Shown here piece by piece: positions 12,050 to 25,076 of a DNA stretch of 64,000 nucleotides. Position 1 is the stretch's first letter. Every line of letters starts with the position of its first letter. The stretch lies in NCBI GenBank assembly GCA_026724425.1, contig JAIUCV010000011.1, positions 11,367,501 to 11,431,500 on the forward strand. The letters run 5' to 3'. Source of the DNA: Erythrophleum ivorense. Its lineage: Eukaryota; Streptophyta; Magnoliopsida; Fabales; Fabaceae. The notes under the pieces are model-generated. The model saw only the letters and a program-made list of their open reading frames with translations, did not search any database and was not told where the DNA came from. The position numbers and the translations under genes are program-made.

Positions 12050-13150
12050 TGAGAGTAACAAGATTATTAATTTTGGTTGTTCAAATCATATGACGGATGA
12101 CAAAGAAAAGCTGCAAAATTTGTCAAAGTACAAAGGAAGTCATGTGGTGGTCATAGCAAACAACTAAAAGTTACTAATAGCCTACAACAACAATACAATA
12201 GTCTTTCTGTGCAAATTTAATAAAGCATAATAGAACATAATAAAAGCAAATATTCGACCGATCTCCAACACTTTCCTTAGTATAATGCTAATGAATTGTC
12301 ACTTTAAAATGTTTACCATATCCTAGGCATGAAGAAAAACATACTTTTAGTAGTACAAATAACATCTTTGGATCACTTTGTTTTGTTTATCCTATAAGAA
12401 GTGAAGGTATATCATGATCTTAAGATTTCAAAAAAGCCTATGATGGAGGGACAAAGATTAGAGTCAATTTATGCGATGTCAGTAGAGATTGCATACATAG
12501 ACAAGACTTGAAAGAATGAGACAATAGATTTATGGCACATGCAATTGAGTCATGCTAGCTATTCCAAGCTAAATGTGATGCTGAAAAGGTTGATGTTGAA
12601 GGGACTTCCTCAACTTGGAATGAAAATTGACACAATCTATGCAGGTTGTTAATATGGAAAAGTGCATTAGCTACCATATGAAGAGTCTAAGTTTCAAGCA
12701 AACGAACAATTAGAGTTTGTACATTTGATGTGTTTGGACTTATCAAGTAGGCATTAATGTGTGGAATGAAGTATATGGTGACCTTTATTGACAATTTTTC
12801 TAAGTATGTATGGGTTTATTTTTTAAAGACAAAATCTGACATATTTTCAAAGTTTAAAGAGACAGTTGAAGTAGACATTGATAAAAGAATTCACTGCTTA
12901 TACCAACAATGGAAGAAAGTATAGCTCAGATGAGTTTTCTTAGTATCTTTGAGATTGTTAAATAGATCACTAGTTTACTTGTGTTAATATGCTACAATAA
13001 AACAATATAGCTAAAAGAAATAATAGACATCTTACGAAAATTTATGGGAGTATGCTTCACGTAAAAAATGTACCAAGAAGATTTTAAGTAGAAGACATGA
13101 AGATTGCAGCTTTTGTGATCAATTTGCTTCCTTAACAAAGGTTATGTTTC
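12050..13150 (+). pseudogene. copia protease/integrase region remnant
   Basis: The gag-pre-integrase signature is visible near 12530-12640 (WHMQLSHASYSKL). Integrase core segments follow to about 13000, including FVHLMCLDL and, later, NGRKYSS. Many stop codons and frame changes interrupt it. A protease-like start is only hinted at near 12060. Inactive. Confidence 0.65.
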
Positions 13151-14540
13151 CTTTGACCCTTTGGAAAATTATGGAAATACAACCTACAATTAGTTATTTT
13201 CGAGTTTTCATATACATATGCTATGTATTTATACCTAACCAATTACGTAGCAAGATGGACAATAAGGTTATTAGGTGTATCTTTGTAGGATATGACAGTT
13301 AAAGAAAAGGGTGGAGATGTTGTGATCCTGCAACTGGAAAGTGCTACACATCCCAAAATATGGTGTTTAATGAAGCTTCTTCATGGTTATCTTTAGACAA
13401 TGAAGTATTGCCAGACTTTAATGTTTTTAAAGATGTGTTATAGCCTTCTTAAATTCAGTTGAAAATAAATGAAACTAAAGATATAGATGATGGTGGTGAT
13501 ATTGAAGAAGGCATAGTTCAAAGTCCTTGGCAAATGGGTGAGTATTAATAACAAAACGAAGAAGGTGAGCCTAGTGAAGAAACATTGACTCCACTCAGAA
13601 GATCAACTAGAATTAGAAAGCCAAACCTTAAATATGCCAATGCTACCATAGTAGAAGAAGCAGATGTAAAAGAATTAGAGACATTTGAGGAAGCATTTTA
13701 GAATTCGAAGTGGACTAAGGCTATCGAAGAGGAAATTGCTACATTAAAATGAAATCAAACTTTGGAGCTCGTGCCAAGTCCAAGAGATGCGAAGCCTATT
13801 TCTTGCAAATGGGTTTATAAGATAAAACATCACAAAAATGGATTAATTGAAAGGCACAATGCTTGTCTAGTAGCTTAAGGGTTTTCTTAACAATATAACT
13901 AGATTATGATGAAATTTTTAGTCTAGTTGCAAAGCTTATAATTGTTTGAGTCTTATTCACACTTACAGCAAATAAAGATTGGAACTTGTGGCAAATGGAA
14001 GTGAAGAATGCATTTTGCATTGGGAGTTGGATCAAGAGATCTACATGAATCAGCCGATTGGTTTTCAAAGTCAAGATCATCCTTAATATGTACGTAAACT
14101 TTGGAAGGCACTCTATAAATTAAAACAAGCATCAAGAGCTTGGTATGATAAGATTGCTGAATTTCTTACTCATAGTGGTTAGTTGGTGACACCTATGGAC
14201 TCTACTTTGTTTGTCAAAGCTAATGAAAGGAAGCTAGCTATTATGCTAGTGTATGTGAATGATTTAATCATAATAGGATATTGTGAAAAAGAAATTTTTC
14301 AAATAAAGGAGAATTTATCAGTTCACTTTCAGATGAAAGAACTTGGACAACTCAAGCACTTTCTTAGTCTAAAGGATGATCGTACTCAAAAAGGAAATCT
14401 TTTTTCATTAGCAAAATTATTCTATGCGCACAAAGGAGGAGATCTAGAAGATGTAACAATATATCGACAATTGATGCATAGTTTGATTTACTTAACTCTA
14501 ACTAGACATGATATTTCTTATCAATTGGTGTAATGAGTTG
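13150..14540 (+). pseudogene. copia reverse transcriptase remnant
   Basis: The linker TPLRRSTRIRKPNLKY at about 13590 is the usual sequence ahead of copia RT. The RT N-terminus follows, with WTKAIEEEI and then CKWVYKIKH. The open stretch at 14183-14533 contains the conserved LVYVNDLIIIG, a variant of the catalytic YVDD box in which the first aspartate is asparagine. Numerous stops lie between the blocks, so no full RT could be made. Confidence 0.8.
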
Positions 14541-14639
14541 GTACATGTGAAATCCAAAGAAGCCTCATCGGGAAGCAATGCAGTGAGTTTTAAGACATGT
14601 GCTTAACTATGGGGTTCTACATAAGAAAGATGTCGATTA

Positions 14640-15110
14640 TAAGCTAGTTGATTATTGTGATGTTGACTATGCAAGTGATCATGATACCTGATGTTCAACT
14701 ATAGGGTATGTATATATGCTAGGGTTAGGAGTAGTTTCTTGGTGTAGTAAAAGACAACAACTATGTCTTTATCTACAATCGAGGTAGAATATCAAGTAGT
14801 AGCAATGGCAGCTCAAGAAAGCAGTTGGTTTATGCAATTGTTAAAGGATCTATGCCAACCTATACATTACGTAGTTTCATTATATTATGACAACTAGTCG
14901 ACAATATGTTTAGTAGGGAATCCAGTTTTTCATGCAAAAACTAAACATGTGCAGTTCGATATCATTTTATTAGAGAAAAAGTTTTGTAAGAAGAAATTGA
15001 ATTAAAGTAGATTAAGACATAAGACGAAATTGCTAATTTATTCACAAAAGCCTTAAATGGCAATAAGTTTGAAAACTTATGTCATAAACTCAATGCGATG
15101 AGAAAAACAA
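14640..15110 (+). pseudogene. copia RNase H remnant
   Basis: Sequence near 14770-14830 reads STIEVEYQVVAMAAQE, the classic copia RNase H region (usually STxEAEYxA). It is followed at about 14930 by the NPVFHAKTKH tail motif. Stops and a frameshift are present. The element's 3' LTR begins about 20 bases later. Confidence 0.75.
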
Positions 15111-15170
15111 AAGCTAGTGTTGAGAAGGAGTGTTAAAATGCAACACCAGCCAGCTGATGGAAGTTTTATG

Positions 15171-15719
15171 GGAAAATCAAGTTTTCTCTTAACTATCCAT
15201 CTAAACTTCTTAGAATAAGGTGATCCTTCTTGTTGGAATATTCTTTTTGCCAGTTCATGACACAAAAAATGATTTGTTTATCTATGAGTGATTATAACCT
15301 TTTTTTTTTTTGCTGTAATCTTTTGGACTACAAGTTAAGTTATATCATGAAATCCATATTATTATGTTTATGTCTATTTGCTGCTTTTGTAGTTCATCCT
15401 AAAAGTTGGCTTTCATTATGAAAAGAGAATATGCAGTAGTGGTGCACATGCCTTTGTGTGCAAGATAGTATCTGTATTTTTTTTTTAATCTTGTATACAC
15501 ACACACACACACATGTATGTATGTATGTGAAAAAAATATTTGTATTCCATGTCATTTGCCATGGGGGCAAAAGTATGATGATGTATAATCTTCTATTAGT
15601 AAATCAATAAACTCACTAAAAATAGTACAAGTTAAAATTTTAAGAGGTAGATTTTAAGCCTTTGAAAGTCAAAGAGTTATTTATACATGTCCTTAATTTT
15701 AGAAAATTTTTGTGTATTT
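15171..15719. other. Spacer with microsatellite, no gene
   Basis: AT-rich DNA between the copia remnant and the next SRK unit. It contains a run of 12 T at 15300-15311 and a CA then TGTA repeat at about 15498-15530. The small ORFs here are unsupported. The 3' continuation expected for the split SRK exon G is not recognisable. Confidence 0.5.
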
Positions 15720-16622
15720 TAACTTGTTTACTATTATGCAAGTGGAAGTATTTAATTTTCTACTCAATTTATATTTTATAAAAAATGTATCATAATCATA
15801 CATTATGCAGAATTGTCTTGCCCAATTTATTATATCTTTTCATTTATCATATCATATATTATGCAGAATTAGATACAATCAATGCTCGATGTTTTACACT
15901 AGTAGGGCCTTGTCACAGTTGCTTGCAAAGAAACAGTATCTATAACATTGCACACTATATATCGTTGCTCATAAAATGAGAATCCTTTCTCTTGCTCCCA
16001 ATTATCTTCTCCAAGCTAATGATTATATAAATTCTCAATATTATAATTACAATATTGCCTTCAAAGAATGCAACTTATAGCCCAACTATTTGAAAGCTAC
16101 CAGAGTTTAAATTTAAGCCTATTAGTCCTCTCTCATCCATAAATGCTAAAGGCGACAAATAGCCTTCTAAATAAAAAGATGATAGTCACACCAACATCAC
16201 TTTTTTTTCCTTTTTGGTCTACCCTTCTTTCGGCTAACATACTTTACTATAGTGTGGTTGACAAACTAGTAATATTTACTAAAATTTGGTGCATCAAATA
16301 TCAAAAGTGCTAGATAGAGGCTGCAATAACACCTGCATCATCAGTTGAAGAACATTACTTCATGTGAGAGGAAAATCTTACCTCCAGTTCAAAACACTTT
16401 CCTAACCATTTCATGTAAAAGAAAGAGAAGTTACCCACAAATAATATTTACATAGGTGGGTATGAATGAGAACACCAAATGGTGGCACAAAGCTGTTTGC
16501 AACATGTTAAGTTGGAATCTAAGCCTTATTTAATGAGAGTTCTAGTTTTAATTAGCAACATCTTGTTTTGGTGTAAGCAACAAACCCACTTGTAATTAAA
16601 GAACAAGAAGTGAAAGAGTCCT
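15720..16622. repeat. SRK downstream flank block (copy B)
   Basis: This aligns with 59570-60642 downstream of the intact gene and, in inverted orientation for its left part (15720-15960), with 25640-25930. Landmarks are TTACTATTATGCAAGT, ATCATACATTATGCAGAATT and AACCCACTTGTA. It includes the presumed ancestral 3' UTR of pseudogene B. Confidence 0.65.
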
Positions 16623-19600
16623 TTATCTAACATCTAACTCGGTAATAGATATTTTATTGGCTAAAGATGTTATATGATTGTTAGGAGAAGATTCTCATTT
16701 ACCTAAAGTCTTCTTGAAAAGGAAACCAGGTTCTTTTGGTCGAGGCAAGGTACTCTCATTACTTAACATCTCAACCACAAAGGCCATGTTTGGTTAATCA
16801 TTAAAATGGTGTTAAACACAAAGAAGATCGATATGGATGTAACGTAATACTTCTAATACAACACAAGAGTCCTCCAAATCAATTTTAGTGGGATGCCTTC
16901 CTTCCACAACCTCCATGCCTACAACAATTCAAAACGTTTAAGGCCTTTCAATTCATTATTAAAGCTAAACATTTAGTTAGGTCATTTGTTACTCACATGC
17001 CCAATTAGATAAGGACTTTGTTTTGGATAGGAAAGCCCTCTATTTTTCATTCCACTCACTATCTCTAGTAATACTATTCCAAAGTTGAATACATCAAATT
17101 TAATAGAGAATATCCCATTAAAGGCATATTCAGGTACTATATAACCACTGGAAGGAGTCACAAATGAGTTATTGTCATATTTGTGTATAAACACAATATT
17201 AAAAAATACTTACTATGTACCAACCACTTTGCTTGTATTCTCTTCAATTTGATCTCTTCAAAAGATTCTTGCTAAACCAAAATTTGAAATTTTTGGATTC
17301 AACTCACTATCTAATAATATATTACTTGCTTTAAAATCTCTATAGATAATCCTTAATTTATAATCTTGATGAAGATATAGAAGTCCACGAGTAATTCCAC
17401 ATATAATATTAAAGCGCTTGGACCAATCTAGCAAATTACTTTGAGTAGTAGAACCTGTAAATTTTAAGTCAAGATACTTATCATTGTTTAAGGTGAACTT
17501 AAAGAAATAGATAAATTTGCTAATTGATATTTATGCAATAATACACAAACAAAAAATAAATGAATCTAAACTCTTGTTTGGTATATATTCATATATAAGC
17601 ATTTTCTCCTCCCTTTGGATACAACAAAAAAGAACTCTAACAAGATTCCGATGTTGAAGTTTGGAACACAATATAACTTCATTCTTAAATTCTTTTGTTC
17701 TTTGGTGAGAACTTTGTGAAAGCCACTTGATAGCAATCTCTCATCCATCTGCCAATATGCCCTACCATTTTACATTTTTGTAAAGGACTATCAATCTATG
17801 ACAACATAAATTAGAAGACTAATGCTACCTTTCTTTTTTCCTTTTATTAACTAGTTAATTAATTGCATTTTACCTTGTATATAGGTCCAAAACCACCTTG
17901 TCCAAGCTTTCTATCAATTGAGAAGTTATTAGTAGCACTAGCTATTACTGTAAGGTTATAAAAAGGAAGTTCCATATCTCCTTCCAAGCCTTCAATGTTA
18001 TTTCCTATTGACAAGATTTCTTTGTTTTTACTCTAGTAAACTAAATCAAATAAATATAACAAATGGGGAGATGGTTTTATTTATTTGCAAACATAATCCC
18101 ATTTGGCACAATTATGATTCGTTCAAAATTTTGTCCTATGACCCCCCCAAAAAAAAAGACAAAAAAAACCAAAGGAAAGGCGGTGCTCTGAAAATGTTTA
18201 CCTCTAGACTTTCTCTTGCTCTTGTGAATATAAATGAAAATGAAAAGCATCACAAGATCAAATAAAATAGTAACTGTTATTTCAATCTCTTTTATCTCAT
18301 TTCTATCAGCATCTTCATGTTAAGCTTTACAAAGACATGAACTAATAGTCATTACATAGAAAAATAAGGTTATTAAGCACCCAAAAATAGAGAGAAATAT
18401 GATCAGTAAATGGCTTCACCTGTTGCTGGAGTGGCAAGGCGAATATATAGATCTTGGTCAGCATCTGGAATCTACCTTATATCGATTAGATCACCGAACC
18501 ACATGGCACATCCATTACCTCCTCCTCTGATATCTGAATTAGTATAAGCAGTACAGGAACAGTTTTCTAAGCATTTTGCTTTGCACTCCTCAAGTATCAT
18601 ACTTGCATTAAACCAGGAATGTGTAGTATAAGGCAATTTCAGCCCATTAAATTTAAGAAAATTATCTTTGTTAGCTCCATGGTTCATGGCAAATACATCC
18701 TTGACTCCTGTCCAGCATGTCCTAGTTTTTAGGTGATTTTGGCTTGATTAATCCTCTCAAGCACTAGCATACTGGTATCTCACCGATGATGCGATTTCCA
18801 TATGGACCGTAATAACTATATCTATCGCAGTCATCTATTGGCATAGAAACAAAAGATGTCCAACGTTGATCATCTTCAATCCATATAAATTCCTGCATAG
18901 CATATAATGTTTACAACGCTCAAAATCATTGACTAATTTTTGGGATATTCTATGGAATACACCTCATCGTTATCAAAGACAAACTTTACTTCAAAAACTA
19001 GAATGTTCAATGTACTAGGGTTGCCACTGAATAAAATGCCATTCCAAAGGCCATTTCTGAAATACTTTGTTAGGCCCTGTCAATAAACTATTTTAGGGTT
19101 ATTATGATATGTGAGCTCTACTGTGAAGTCTCCTGGAAAAGGGTCATCCCAGCTCTTCCATACCGTTAAACGCCGATTAAGATTAGTTCTAAGGTCCCAT
19201 CCTAAATTCATTCATGGCAAAAGGGTATCTGGAGGATAGTGAAAGCTCTGCCACAAGTAGTTTTAGGGATTTTGGTCTTTCTCATCTCTTAGTACCAAAT
19301 TTCTAGAGCCTAAAAGCTGTGTTATTGGACTCAAGGCCTTTGTTGTTGAATTTGTCAATCAAATAGCTATCTCATTCTCGCTGGAAAGCACAAGATGTCC
19401 CTCTGTGTTTAAGCTCAAAATGCCAGAGTTGTCTTTGAGTGGTTTCTCGCGGTTGGCAACCCAAACAATAGTTCTAATTGGAATTTTTTTCATACCAGAT
19501 TTCAACATAGTGGTTTGTGGAACTGCCTAGGCTGAAGAAACCTAGTTCAAAGCTTCCATCTTTAGACAGCAAGGTGGTTCTTCCATCATCAAGGAGGGGC

Positions 19601-19692
19601 TGAGAATGTGTAATAGTATTAGTTGCAAAGGCCAATTGAAAGAAGAACAGAATCATATTGGTGAGAACAAGCACATAAGAAAGGATGACTGT
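16623..19692 (-). pseudogene. Nearly full-length SRK-like receptor kinase pseudogene (copy B)
   Basis: All seven exons of the intact paralogue can be traced: last exon about 16623-16918, then about 16996-17145, 17218-17458, 17550-17760, 17877-18003, 18190-18320, and the S-domain exon about 18417-19692. The ectodomain carries several stops and frameshifts (a shift near 19490 after IWYE; stops in the S-locus part). The position of the original ATG reads ACA. In the kinase, a TGA follows LARIF, the HRD motif is YRD and DFG is NFG (Asp to Asn). The lysine block (IAIKWLS) survives. A mini-copia sits 80 bases upstream. It cannot encode a working receptor. Confidence 0.85.
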
Positions 19693-19774
19693 TGCTTTAG
19701 CCAATGTGTTGGCAAGTCAAAGATACATATACCAATGATGTTTGAGTAGCAACATCTAACAAGGGCGAAAGAAG

Positions 19775-20822
19775 TGTTGGAGATATGATTCAAAATTATT
19801 GCAATTAATTTTTGTAGAATCTTTTAAGTTAGTTTATTAGTTAAAAATTTGAAATTTTATCTAATTTTTAGTTAAATCAAATAGTAATTAGTTTCTATGA
19901 TTTTCTACATTTAATTATCATTTATTTCTATATTTTAGTTATTTGTAAACTTATAAATAGACAATCTCAGTTCTAGAATAAAATGAAATAGCATAACATT
20001 AACTTTTCTGCATATTTGTTCTTAGCTTTATTAAAATAGTTTACTACTTTAAAATTTTAACATGTTATTAGGATTTTCATAAATTTTAAAAGACCTATGA
20101 ATAATAAAAAAATTCAATCTTTAAACCTTCATGACTTCTAATAATATATTAGCTTTCTTATCCCCAATTTTTAATGATAAAAACTATCAATTATAGGTTG
20201 TCAAGATAAAAGATTACCTAAGAGGTCTTGACTTATAGCAGTGGATTGAAGATGAAAGAGGAATGCATTCTTTGGAAAGCAATCCAACTCTTAATCAAAT
20301 CAGAGCTCATAAAAAAGACAAATCAAATATGATGGATGTGGATGAAAAAGAAACTCTTTTTTGAATTCGTTGGTGAGAAATGCTCCAACAATTAAAGGTT
20401 GGTGAGATAGTGCATTAATAAGATGATGAGAAGTGCGTCATAAAATAAAAAAAAGTGCTTTACAAATTTAAAAATGTAAAGAAAAGTGCTCTGTGAAATT
20501 TGAAGTTTTGCAAATTTGAATCAAGGAAGAGTGTTAGAGATGAGATTCAAAATTGTTGTAATTAATTTCTATAAAATCTTTTTAATTAGTTAGTTTGTTA
20601 AAAACTTAAAATTTTATTTAATTTTTAGTTAAATCAAATAGTAATTAATTTCAATGATTTTTTATATTTAGTTATCACTTGTTTTTACATTTTAGTTATT
20701 TATAAATTTATAAATAGGCAATCTTAGTTCTAAATTAAAATGAAGTAACAGAACATTAATTTTTTTACATATATATATTTTCTTAGTTTTATCAAAATAG
20801 CTTACATTTTAAATTTCCAACG
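19775..20822 (+). mobile_element. Mini Ty1/copia (internally deleted) in the promoter of pseudogene B
   Basis: Two direct LTRs of about 290 bases (19775-20062 and 20532-20822) are clearly homologous along their length. Both begin TGTTRGAGAT and have a TATAAATAG box in the middle. The internal part is only about 470 bases and retains a decayed copia gag start (frames reading KIKDYLRGLDL and NPTLNQIRAH). The likely target duplication is AGAAG (19770-19774) and AAAAG (20823-20827), matching the uninterrupted TAGAAGCACG at the intact gene's promoter (about 63787). It is non-autonomous. Confidence 0.8.
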
Positions 20823-22475
20823 AAAAGCACGTGGGTGACTTGAACCCATATGTGTCATACAGTAGCTCTTAAATGTCACAGGAAGAATGGCCTTTACTTT
20901 GGTTGATTTCGGGACCACAGCTTGGGGACTACCTGGCTGAAGAAGCTTCTATCTTTAGAAACCCAACTGACCTTTGGTGCCAATTGCGTTAGAAAATCGA
21001 GAGAGAGAGAGAGGGAGAGAGAGAGCAGAATGGTAAGAACTAAGAACAATCACATACGGCCATTGCTTTATTTCAAAAAAAGAACCTAATAATTTAGGCA
21101 AGAACTGGGCACAAGAAACAGAAATTCCCTCAGGCTGTCGATGGTGATGACCCCTTTATGGGAATCCATTTACTCATTGCAGAGCTCGTTTATTAGGAAC
21201 CCCAGCCCACCCAATCCTAGGTAAGGTAACCGTTACTGATTGGGTAAGGCTGATATATCTAGTTTTTTAACTAAATATTGATTTTCATCTAATTTTGTTT
21301 TTTAAGAAAAGTATCATTTCATGTTAAAATTTAACATTTCAATTAAGGAATGTCAAACTATAAGAGTTGTTATAAAAGTTAAAGGTTTAACTATTTTATT
21401 ACAGGACAAAGTAAGGGTTTGAATTTAAGAGCATTTGTTAAACAAACTACGTCTCTCACGACTTCACCGTTTAATAATAGGCATGACACTGATGGCCCGA
21501 GACTGGTTCAATGAATAAGTTTGGCAAGCTGAAAATGAACACTAACGGCAACTCGTCAAGCAACCCAGGGAGAACAGGTATTGGTTTTGGTTGTATCGTT
21601 CGTGACAAGAAAGGGAAATGGGTTTTGGGTTTGGTAGGCTTCATCGAGCATGCGACTAACTTGTAGGCTAAACTTGGCGCTAATAGACACGGTTGTGTAT
21701 TAGGACATCCGATAAAAAAGTTCTGCTTAATTTTTTTTTTAAAAAATTATTACTTAAATTAATCGTAGTATTTATTTTGATAATTCATAGTTAGTAATTG
21801 ATGTGTGCTCAAATTGGATTAGATAAATAAATATGTTATTAATATTATATATGGTATCATTGCATCAAAAATCACGTGTTGATTTTGAAAATGTTGTGAC
21901 TTTTCAAAAATTGTGTTTAAGGTGCTATTAAGAAATTTTTGTTTAAATTAAAACAGAGTAAAAATAATATTTGTTATAAATTTTTTCAAAGTCGTTTTAA
22001 TAGCACAACTGATTAATAAGGTCTTAGTAAAACAATTTTAAAATTGTTGGCATGATATGAAATGAAAATAATAAACTTATATTTTATATGTCTCAAAAAA
22101 AATTATTTTACAAGACTAAATATGATGAAAGCCTTATAGGCATAAAAGTCATCCAAAATAACCCAATCCATTCTATCAAGACTCAAAGAATCTAATGGCT
22201 ACAATCCATCAAGTCATATGCAATGAATTGATACAACAAATTACTTTGAACAATGTGGTTGGAGCAGCTCCATACAGTAAGACATTCTAATTATACAACT
22301 TTTGTGACTCTACTAAGTCACTTGACCAAGCTTTATCATTACCTTGCCTTTTAAACTAATATAAATATAAGCTCCTTTGTTCTTAAAAGGGAGGGAAAAA
22401 AAGAAACAAATTTATCTCAATACTCCTGTGACTACTACTGTTTTACACTTGATGAAATCCACCAAATGCTAGATA
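20823..22475. repeat. Duplicated SRK upstream block (copy B)
   Basis: This aligns over about 1.6 kb with 30195-32101 plus 34628-34680 upstream of pseudogene C. Landmarks are GACTTGAACCCAT, ACATCCGATAAAAAAGTT and GTGTGCTCAAATT. It is the empty-site version of that block: the hAT MITE and solo LTR found in copy C are missing here. No gene of its own. Confidence 0.75.
20930..21066 (-). pseudogene. Relic SRK signal-peptide exon (J prime)
   Basis: Minus-strand sequence aligns with the similar relic at 30237-30431 and, more weakly, with the start of SRK exon 1. The initiating ATG is gone, a GA-rich expansion (GAGAGA tract at about 20999-21026) disrupts the signal peptide, and only a few lectin-domain codons follow (CTTCTTCAGCC matches the FFSP region). 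Not functional. Confidence 0.45.
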
Positions 22476-22557
22476 GAGAGCTCTATATAGTCATACAAGA
22501 CTTTTTTGCAGGGTAAGAAAGCCACCAATGCGCGGTAAAAGAAACTCACATTGTAAC

Positions 22558-22815
22558 CCCGACAAGCCAAGGCGTTTAGTATGTACTATGCAAAATGATC
22601 AACATGTTATGGTCTTGACAAGGCCATGGCCTTGAGAACGTACCATAGAAAATGGTCAATACGCTATGACACTTACAAGGTTGAGGCCTCAAGTACACAC
22701 CACAAAGAAGTAAATCAACATGTAATGACATTAAGACCCTTGGATGTGTGCCAAAAAAAATCAAAACACTATGACATTAGTAAAGCTAAGGCACCTATGA
22801 TGCAGTAAAAATACT
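22558..22815. repeat. Degenerate minisatellite, units of about 57 bp
   Basis: Four to five diverged tandem units can be read. Each has an ACAAG-like start, a GAGGCC/CTTGAG-like core, a TACCA-like part, and an ending close to TCAACATGTTATGGTCTT or TCAATACGCTATGACACT or TCAACATGTAATGACATT. Later units are shorter. The overlapping ORFs on both strands are products of the repeat. Confidence 0.65.
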
Positions 22816-24935
22816 AACAAATCTTTGTCAGGCCTCAAGCAACCTCACAAAAAGATTGAAGACATTGTAATAAGTGTAACCACATCTTTTATGAAAGGTC
22901 AAAGGTTCTTCTTTTATCCATAGCCTTACAAAAATGTATTTCTTTGTAAAAAAAAAAAAGGTAACAATATAGACAAACTTGCAAAATTGGTCTAAGCAAA
23001 GCAAGTGAAAATATATGAACAAAGGTACATTTTTTATTCCCAACATACAAATGTTTACAGGAATTAGGAAAAGCTACCTACTATATCAATAGCCTACATA
23101 ATCTTAAATTAATATAGATTACAATTTCAAAAATATCTATAAATTAAGAGAAAATGCTAATTATATAAATTAGGAAAAAAGTGGGTAGCTTCTAGAAATG
23201 ATCTGGAGAGCTTGAAACCACGAGCCATTGATTACTTGTGTAAAAAAGTTAAGATAAGTCTGTAGCCTTTGGATGTTGAAATTGTTGCTACTAGCAATTA
23301 CAAATAGTAGCATAAAAAGGACATCTGGCTAAGTGACTCCACTACAAAAAGAGTATTAGATAAAAGTTACTGTCCTCAATTATCCTAATCATCTATGTAT
23401 GATGATAACAATGCACCTAGGGATAGAACCAAGGAAAGAAAAGTGTTTTTTTGGACGCGGGGGAGGAAGTAAAAATATGTACTTAATATAAATACTAAAA
23501 TTTACTAAAAAAAAATGTAACTTTTGAGTATGTATTCAGTTGATATAATAATAAAGTTTATTAAAATTAAAAATCAAAGACACATAATAATTAAAAAAAT
23601 AAGAGAAGAATAATAATATCAAATTACATATAATTGCTTAAATACAAGGAAAGCATATACTTGAACTGATGCAGTATACTTTAGCCATTAGTACCATGCT
23701 CTTCGGTTTTTGATTGAATAGAATTCATCAATATTCTCTACTCCAAAAAAAAATGACGCCTTATATTGTTGGGCTAATATAGACTAGCTTTAAGATAAAC
23801 ATGTCATATCTCATCCCGTCGATTGAAAGGAAATTGCTATATTTGTAGGCATGACTTAGAATTATACTCTATATTGATAATATCCATTTTTTCAAGCTGA
23901 ATTCTCCTACATTTATAAAAGGTATTCATCAAATTGAGAATTTTTTTAGAATCATTTATAGTTGAAGAAGGCCAACATTTGAAGGTGAATGTGTAGCAAG
24001 TTGAGAGTTACTATCATCTTTCTTCTTGAAAAAGGAAGATTATTTTTGTGTTGTCATATTTCAATTGTACAACAAAAATATCATTTAAAGAACCTAACAA
24101 ATAAGAAACAATGTTTGTTATATTTAATAGGACATCCATAATAATTAAATAAATAAATAACCAAATTAGTTAATTTAATAAGCAAGATAGAAAACTCAAA
24201 AAGAAAAAAAAAGTATATCATGTACACATATCCTATTCTTAAAATCTTCATTCTATTTTGTTTAAGATTTTGACCTCTTTTTTTTTTGGAAGAATTTTTA
24301 GTTTATTCTTAGTTTTAATTTTAGTTTTTTTAAATAGTTAAGCTGTATTATTTTTTTAAAAGAAATAAATAGAAAAAGAAAAAGATAAAGATAATATGGA
24401 ATAATGAAATACCTTGAAAGTTGAGACTCAGATCTGTGGTGGAGCTAGTGGTGGCTTGGTGGGGAAGTGGACAATGAACAGAGCCAGTAAAGGTGAGGCC
24501 GGAGGTGTGCAAGTTCTTTGCACATTTCTAAAGATGTGCAAGGGGTACACATCATCTCTTTCTTGGACGGGGCATCAAGTACATATATCTTTCCCGGTTA
24601 ATCAATTTTTAAATGTTGGAGTAGATCCCAAAGAGATTCCACTCCCTCATAAATTTATCTTGAATCAGGTCATATTTTTTTAATTTTTATTTGATTTTTG
24701 ATTTTTTTTATTTTAAAAAATACAGAATATATAGTAAAAACAATTTTCTAATTGTAATTTTTTTAAAAAAATGATTTAAATTAATAAAATTAGAAATAAA
24801 AAATTTTAAATCTAGACTACCCACAATTCAGATTGAATGTATAAATCCCTTAGAAATATAGAGAAATAGGGTTCGAGGAGAGAACTGCGGCGGGACGCCG
24901 AAAGAAAACTTTGGGGAAAGAAGAAGCTGGTGACC
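22816..24935. other. Spacer, no convincing gene
   Basis: Mostly AT-rich with homopolymer runs. A patch at 24414-24683 is GC-richer and open for 89 codons, but I recognise no family. Its glycine-rich start and lack of context make coding doubtful. Confidence 0.5.
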
Positions 24936-25076
24936 TAGTGTGTGTTTGTTTGCATGTTGGAGAGGATGAAAACGCAGTTTCGACAGAAGCACCAAATTGT
25001 TGCTTCTCCATAAAAGGGATTTGTAAATGTGGTTTTGACTTTCTTCAACTCACAGCCAAACACACGCCTAGTGTAA
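24936..25076. mobile_element. Possible hAT-like MITE
   Basis: Imperfect inverted ends flank about 140 bases: CTAGTGTGTGTTTG at about 24937 on the left, and CAAACACACGCCTAG at about 25059 on the right (reverse complement CTAGGCGTGTGTTTG). I see no convincing 8-bp target duplication. The small open frame at 24911-25141 spans it and is probably not a gene. Confidence 0.3.

Larger units (their letters stand above)
10647..15170 (+). mobile_element. Decayed Ty1/copia retrotransposon
   Basis: The 5' LTR starts at 10647 (TGTTAAAATACAAC) and ends near 11035. A PBS-like TGGTATCAGAG follows at about 11040, matching the plant initiator-Met tRNA type. Polyprotein order is gag, zinc knuckle, integrase, reverse transcriptase, RNase H, the copia order. 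The 3' LTR begins at about 15132 (TGTTAAAATGCAAC, AGC, then TGATGGAAG) but is recognisable for only about 40 bases. Every domain carries stops and frameshifts, so the element is inactive. It interrupts the SRK fragment G. Confidence 0.85.

Noticed and set aside
16982..17194. ORF starting upstream of the GYIVPEYAFNG exon
   Set aside because: The first about 15 codons are intron; only the exon part is homologous, and it is already counted in pseudogene B.
24414..24683. 89-codon ORF with a glycine-rich start
   Set aside because: No family recognised, no conserved neighbour or paralogue in the window, AT-rich tail; listed only as part of the spacer.
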